DNA of 36,419 nucleotides, from contig JAJQFS010000044.1 in NCBI GenBank assembly GCA_021200995.1, positions 1 through 36,419 of the forward strand. Reading direction: 5' to 3'. The position numbers and the translations under genes are program-made. Every line of letters begins with the position of its first letter. The stretch's first letter is position 1. This document shows positions 32,511 through 36,419 of the stretch, one piece after another. The stretch comes from Lachnospiraceae bacterium. Lineage in GTDB: Bacteria; Bacillota; Clostridia; Lachnospirales; Lachnospiraceae. Under the pieces are notes generated by a model that searched no databases, was not told the origin of the DNA, and saw nothing but the letters and a program-made list of their open reading frames with translations.

Positions 32511-35500
32511 AACAAACATTGCGAAAATGGTGCTTTGCCATGGCGGCGGTCTGTATCCTGATTTTCATGATGGGATCGACAGTTTTTGCCGCGGACGGCA
32601 CCGCATTTCTGAGCGACACCACTATGACGGAGAGCGGCTCCATCACGGTCAGCTTTTCCGAGACGGCCACCGACACCAGCTACTATAACGTGCAGATTGC
32701 CGACTCCAGCTGGTCCACCACCTATGTTAACACCAACATCACCAGCGGTGAAAGCTACACCATCGCCGGCTACTCCGCCGGAACCTATCAGATTTACATC
32801 GGCTACTGGGAGAACGGCGGCTGGGTCAGCGACGCCCTCCCCACCACCACCTTCACCGTGACGGAGTACGGGGCCACCAGTTATGAACTGTCCCTGAGCA
32901 TATCCAACTCCGCCCCCGCTCTGGGTGACAGCGTGACGGTTACGGCATCCTTCACCGTAGACGGAACAGTACAGGACAGCATCCCGGACGGCTGCACCCT
33001 GTCCATCTGGTATCAGAACGACAACGACTGGGTCACCCCGGTGAACGGCAGTTCCACCACCACCTCCACCGAAATCTATCTGTCCGCTGACAACTTCACG
33101 GCGGGGGAAACCTGCACCGTGGAGGCGGCACTGTATGATTCCGATTGGAACACCCTGGCCTCCACCAGTGAAGACTTCACCGTGAGGGAAAGCAGCACCG
33201 GCACCGAAATCTACACCGTCTCTGTCACCCCCTTCGCCACCACCTGCGAGCAGAACGGCTCCATCACCTTCGCCGTCGCCGTCACCTGTGAAGGCATGGA
33301 CATCAACCTGTCTGAGCAGAGCGACGTCTACCTCTGGATTTGGGCGGACAGCTGGGCGGACGGCCACAGCGGCGGTCTGACCGACGTGTCTTACAGTGGT
33401 ACGGACGGCCTCAGCAACACTGTCACCATCTCTTTCCCGAGTGTAGGCACCTATTACATCGCCTACAACCTTCAGGATTCTTCCTATACGGACATTCTGA
33501 GGAACACCGATGTGGCCACCATCACCGTCACCGGCTCCACCGCCGACCCCAGCGAGGACATCACCACCGGCGACCTTTCCTGTGGCTTCATGCGGGGCAT
33601 GGATCTCTCTACCTTCTACACCAATTGGGAAAACGGCGCTGTCTATTATGATTACGAGGGCAACGAGTATAGCAAGGGAAAGAATAACGCCGTGGACTTC
33701 TTTAAGTTCCTGTATAACGAGTGCGGCGTGAACTGGGTGCGCCTCCGCGTCTGGAACGATCCCTATGATGAGGACGGCAACCCCTACGGCGGCGGCAATA
33801 ACGATGTGGCCACAGCCGCCATCATCGGCAAGTGGGCGTCCGATGCAGGTATGACTGTTCTCATCGACTTCCACTACTCCGACTTCTGGGCCGACCCCGG
33901 CCACCAGCTGGCCCCCAAGGCATGGACGGAGATGGATATTGACGAGAAGGTGGACGCCCTCTACGAGTACACCTATGAATCCCTGGACTATCTGCTGAAC
34001 GTAGGTGTCAACGTGGGCATGGTGCAGGTGGGCAACGAGACCAACGGCGCCTTCTGCGGCGAGGCCATCGACTGGAGCAAAACCTTCGACGCCGACACCA
34101 ATGAAGCCTGGCAGAACATGGTCAAACTATTCAAGTCCGGTTCCAAGGCTGTTCGTGAAATCTCCTCTGCGTATGGCACGAACATCAAGGTGGCCCTCCA
34201 CTTCACTAACCCCAACAACAATAACCCCTCCTGGTATGCCGGTCTGCTGGTTGACGCCGGTGTGGACTTTGATGCCATCGGCATCTCCTACTATATGTAC
34301 TGGCACGGCACCCTGAGCAACCTGCAAAACGAGATCGAGACCATTGCCAATACCTTCGGCAAAGAGGTGTTCATCGCTGAGACCGCCTATCCCTACACCA
34401 GCGAGAACTATGACGACCTGGGCAATCAGGTCACCTCCTTTGACGACTTCGACATGAACGCTAACCTCTACGCCATCTCCGAGGCCGGCCAGGAGGCCGC
34501 CCTCACCGCCATCCTGGACACCGCCGCCAGCTCCGACGGCTGCACCGGCCTGTTCTACTGGGAGCCGGCCTGGACTGCCCTTCCCGGCGCCTATGACGAA
34601 GGCACCGGCTGGGCCACCAAGTGGGCCAGCGACTACATCAGCTACAGCATGAGCACCAGCGAAGGCTCCTCCTTCGACAATCAGGCCCTGTTCAACAATG
34701 ACGGCAGAGCTCTGCCCGCCCTGAGCTTCTTCGCGGACTATGTGGAGGGCGTGGAGAATCTGCAGGAGCATACCTATGTGCTGGATGAGGACGCTTCCAC
34801 CGCTGCCACCTGCGCCACAGACGGCGAGAATGTCTACGTCTGCTCTGTCTGCGGCGACAGCTACACCGTGACGGTTTCCGCAACTGGACATACGACGGAA
34901 ACCCAGAATGCGAAGGACGCGACCTGCACGGAGGACGGCTATACGGGAGATACGGTCTGCACTGTATGCGGTGAGACAATTACCGCAGGGGAGACGATTC
35001 CGGCTACCGGTCATGATTATGAAACCAACGCAGTGGTTGCTTCGACTTATGAAGAACAGGGTTATACTGTATACACCTGCACGCACTGCGGAGACAGTTA
35101 CGAAGCAGATTACACCGCCGTCAAGGTCATAGACGGGACGGATGAAAATCTTAGCACGAAAACAACAGTGCAGGAGCTGACTGCCGTGCCGGATGGATTA
35201 AAGAACCTGTATTCCAGTGTGGATGAATTGATTGCTGATTTGATCAGCCGTGTTATTGCGGCAGGAACTGGGTATACAGCGGATAGTGCCATCGTGTATG
35301 ATGTGGTGCTACAATACAGTACTGACGGCGGAACGACATGGATCAACGCCACAGTAGACAACTTCCCAGAGGCGGGCATTACCGTAACCCTGCCTTATCC
35401 CGATGGAACGGACTCAAGCTATGAGTTCACCGTGCTGCATATGTTCACGGAAACATCATCTCGATTGGGCATCATGGCGGGTGGAACGGAGACACCGGTG

Positions 35501-35785
35501 GTCACAAAGACAGAGGATGGCTTAGTTGTCACTCTCACAGGATTGTCTCCTGTCGCCGTTTCGTGGAAAGCGGTAACGACTTCCACAACGGAGACCGACA
35601 CGTCCTCACAGACGGATACTACCACCGAAAGTACAGATACCTCCGGCACATCCGCGAGCAGCACAACAAGTGCGCAGACCGGAGACAACAGCCAGATGAT
35701 GTTATGGCTTGTCCTTCTGCTTGTATCTGGCGTCGGCGCAGCTGGCATAGCCATTTATAACACAAAACGGAGACGCAGCAGATAA
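32507..35785 (+). CDS. Secreted, cell-surface GH53 endo-beta-1,4-galactanase
   Basis: Extracellular enzyme that cuts beta-1,4-galactan side chains of pectin; 1092 residues. Order: signal peptide (about 1-30, WCFAMAAVCILIFMMGSTVFA); Ig/CBM-like beta domains rich in Thr/Ser (about 31-350); GH53 catalytic domain (about 357-754, from SCGFMRGMDLSTFYTNWENG) with acid/base Glu511 (VGNETNG) and nucleophile Glu625 (FIAETAYPY). Next are three Cys-rich CxxC repeats (about 757-867, e.g. ATCTEDGYTGDTVCTVCGE), a beta domain, a Thr/Ser linker, and a tail with QTGD, a membrane helix and KRRRSR, typical of sortase-type wall anchoring. Codon use in the middle differs from both ends. Translation is coupled to the TetR gene. 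Confidence 0.92.
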   Translation: MKQTLRKWCFAMAAVCILIFMMGSTVFAADGTAFLSDTTMTESGSITVSFSETATDTSYYNVQIADSSWSTTYVNTNITSGESYTIAGYSAGTYQIYIGYWENGGWVSDALPTTTFTVTEYGATSYELSLSISNSAPALGDSVTVTASFTVDGTVQDSIPDGCTLSIWYQNDNDWVTPVNGSSTTTSTEIYLSADNFTAGETCTVEAALYDSDWNTLASTSEDFTVRESSTGTEIYTVSVTPFATTCEQNGSITFAVAVTCEGMDINLSEQSDVYLWIWADSWADGHSGGLTDVSYSGTDGLSNTVTISFPSVGTYYIAYNLQDSSYTDILRNTDVATITVTGSTADPSEDITTGDLSCGFMRGMDLSTFYTNWENGAVYYDYEGNEYSKGKNNAVDFFKFLYNECGVNWVRLRVWNDPYDEDGNPYGGGNNDVATAAIIGKWASDAGMTVLIDFHYSDFWADPGHQLAPKAWTEMDIDEKVDALYEYTYESLDYLLNVGVNVGMVQVGNETNGAFCGEAIDWSKTFDADTNEAWQNMVKLFKSGSKAVREISSAYGTNIKVALHFTNPNNNNPSWYAGLLVDAGVDFDAIGISYYMYWHGTLSNLQNEIETIANTFGKEVFIAETAYPYTSENYDDLGNQVTSFDDFDMNANLYAISEAGQEAALTAILDTAASSDGCTGLFYWEPAWTALPGAYDEGTGWATKWASDYISYSMSTSEGSSFDNQALFNNDGRALPALSFFADYVEGVENLQEHTYVLDEDASTAATCATDGENVYVCSVCGDSYTVTVSATGHTTETQNAKDATCTEDGYTGDTVCTVCGETITAGETIPATGHDYETNAVVASTYEEQGYTVYTCTHCGDSYEADYTAVKVIDGTDENLSTKTTVQELTAVPDGLKNLYSSVDELIADLISRVIAAGTGYTADSAIVYDVVLQYSTDGGTTWINATVDNFPEAGITVTLPYPDGTDSSYEFTVLHMFTETSSRLGIMAGGTETPVVTKTEDGLVVTLTGLSPVAVSWKAVTTSTTETDTSSQTDTTTESTDTSGTSASSTTSAQTGDNSQMMLWLVLLLVSGVGAAGIAIYNTKRRRSR

Positions 35786-35822
35786 TCACAGTTTCATAAA
35801 AACGGAATCCCGCAGCCTGCGG

Positions 35823-35873
35823 AAATCCCTCCTACCGGGTACAGTGATTGAACTCGACAGGAGGGATTTTTAT
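35823..35873 (+). terminator. Terminator-like hairpin after the galactanase gene
   Basis: Perfect 11-bp arms AAATCCCTCCT (35823-35833) and AGGAGGGATTT (35859-35869), followed by TTTAT. The 3' arm doubles as an AGGAGG ribosome binding site for the small ORF at 35874, so the hairpin could also mask that site. Confidence 0.7.
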
Positions 35874-36001
35874 ATGGCTGCAAAAGATAAAAATTGAATC
35901 TATCCCCACAGCGAACCGCCGAAAAAAAGTTAAAAAAATTTTGCGAAGCAGGGGCCAAAACCGGAATTACCCGGTCTACGCTCCGCTTCGGTCGGCGCTA
36001 A
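35874..36001 (+). pseudogene. Broken small basic ORF of a mobilization region
   Basis: A strong AGGAGG precedes ATG 35874, but this frame reads MAAKDKN and stops at 35895-35897. If the five-A run at 35888-35892 had one more A, translation would continue for about 42 codons as a basic peptide (SPQRTAEKKLKKFCEAGAKT then GITRSTLRFGRR) ending at 36001, just inside the oriT-like hairpin. I recall similar short basic reading frames beside mobC in Firmicutes conjugative elements, but could not check. It may be a real frameshift or a homopolymer error. Confidence 0.4.
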
Positions 36002-36028
36002 ACGGACATCCACCGGACGTCCAGCGCC
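35994..36028. other. oriT-like nested inverted repeat
   Basis: GGCGCT (35994-35999) pairs with AGCGCC (36023-36028), enclosing GGACATCC (36004-36011), three bases, and GGACGTCC (36015-36022). It lies 53 bases upstream of a mobC stub, the usual place for an origin of transfer in Tn1549-like and other Firmicutes mobilizable elements. The nick site cannot be assigned. Confidence 0.5.
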
Positions 36029-36081
36029 CCATAAAAGATACAGAGAAATAAAAACCAAAAGAGACAGGAGGACAGATTTTT

Positions 36082-36162
36082 ATGAGCAGGCGATATAACA
36101 CACCGCACAGAACCCATGTCGTCAAGACGCGCATGAACGACGAGGATGATGAGCTGGTGTAA
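36082..36162 (+). pseudogene. mobC: Truncated mobC (relaxosome protein) remnant
   Basis: Twenty-six codons after a strong AGGAGG site. MSRRYNTPHRTHVVKTRMND is the N-terminus typical of Firmicutes plasmid/ICE MobC relaxosome proteins, from memory of the family, which normally run well over 100 residues. After this the frame reads EDDELV and stops, and no continuation of MobC is seen in any frame. This is a relic of a mobilizable or conjugative element; the relaxase gene that normally follows is missing. Confidence 0.6.
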
Positions 36163-36186
36163 ATCAGTATTGACAGGTATGATCCT

Positions 36187-36208
36187 GGGACAGCCTTCTG
36201 GCTGCCCT
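36187..36208. other. Small hairpin after the mobC remnant
   Basis: GGG A CAGCC, loop TTCT, GGCTG CCC: eight pairs with one bulged A. No T run follows, so a terminator function is doubtful. The rest of 36163-36233 shows nothing else. Confidence 0.35.
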
Positions 36209-36233
36209 ACATAAAAAATCGTGATAATTCTTC

Positions 36234-36262
36234 TTGTTTGGTTTGTGATGGATTGATATAAT
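36234..36262 (+). promoter_or_regulatory. Promoter of the sugar O-acetyltransferase gene
   Basis: TTGTTT (36234-36239), 17-base spacer, perfect TATAAT (36257-36262), 49 bases before the ATG at 36312. Confidence 0.7.
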
Positions 36263-36311
36263 GAAGCGTGAATAACGTGAAAAATCGGAATTTACTACAG
36301 GAGACATGATT

Positions 36312-36419
36312 ATGGATAATGTAGAACGCAAAAAGCAAGGGCTTCCTTATTGTTATGACGATCCGGCTTTGTTGGGAGATCAGCATATTTATCAGAATAA
36401 AATGTGTGAATATAATCTA
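36312..36419 (+). CDS. Sugar O-acetyltransferase, N-terminal fragment (runs off the window)
   Basis: Thirty-six codons are visible and the frame stays open to the window end. The sequence DNVERKKQGLPYCYDDPALL and DQHIYQNKMCEYNL resembles the N-terminal Mac (maltose/galactoside acetyltransferase) domain that precedes the left-handed beta-helix of LacA/Maa-type acetyl-CoA:sugar O-acetyltransferases. ATG 36312 is preferred over ATG 36306 because AGGAG lies eight bases before it. The hexapeptide-repeat domain lies beyond the window, so the call is provisional. Confidence 0.6.
   Translation, partial: MDNVERKKQGLPYCYDDPALLGDQHIYQNKMCEYNL

Noticed and set aside
32459-33904. Long antisense open frame opposite the galactanase
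   Set aside because: It follows from the strong third-base bias of the GH53 gene; the translation is Gly/Val/Asp-rich with no domain, and it overlaps catalytic coding sequence.

Overview
The window reads as chromosomal DNA of a moderately GC-rich, spore-forming, low-GC-phylum Clostridia member, most like Lachnospiraceae. Pointers are spoVAA-spoVAB, a sigma-H-type factor after a cysS-mrnC-rlmB cluster, ECF vitamin transport, AGGAGG ribosome binding sites, frequent ATGA start/stop overlaps, and a surface galactanase with Cys-rich repeats and a QTGD-type sorting tail. The genus assignment is inference; no marker gene was compared with a database.

Layout. 0-5.6 kb: a beta-glucoside-type PTS permease with an unclear 5' end at the window edge, a bidirectional terminator, then on the minus strand a MATE exporter with a structured leader, a carbamate kinase and a HicAB toxin-antitoxin pair with its own promoter/operator. 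5.8-10.9 kb: a carbohydrate cluster on the plus strand (flavodoxin-fold oxidoreductase, xylulokinase, DUF4867 cupin-like protein, DUF2264 glycoside-hydrolase-like protein). 11.0-19.7 kb: a six-gene export operon with three successive HlyD-type adaptor proteins, a MacB-type permease, a one-pass membrane protein with an acidic Trp-rich cytoplasmic tail, and the ATPase. Five of the six proteins carry Gly/Met/Ser-rich or Phe-Asp-Met segments outside the membrane. The third adaptor needs a one-base shift inside an A run, at a classical slippery heptamer.

20.0-23.2 kb: a beta-repeat DUF4097-like surface protein, a convergent ECF S component, and spoVAA-spoVAB. 23.2-31.2 kb: a housekeeping block (holA, ispF, cysS, mrnC, rlmB, sigH-like, class A PBP) and a tRNA-Thr(GGU). 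31.2-36.4 kb: AT-rich, structured non-coding DNA, a TetR regulator translationally coupled to a large secreted GH53 endo-galactanase, then remnants of a mobilizable element (oriT-like hairpin, a 26-codon stub of mobC, a broken small ORF) and the start of a sugar O-acetyltransferase.

How it fits together. PTS uptake, xylulokinase, the DUF4867/DUF2264 pair and the galactanase point to growth on plant beta-glycosides, pentoses and (arabino)galactan in a gut-like setting. The export operon is the most unusual block. The stretch from the tRNA to about 36.2 kb looks like accessory DNA: a tRNA 3' end on one side, mobilization remnants on the other, and a galactanase with different codon usage between them.
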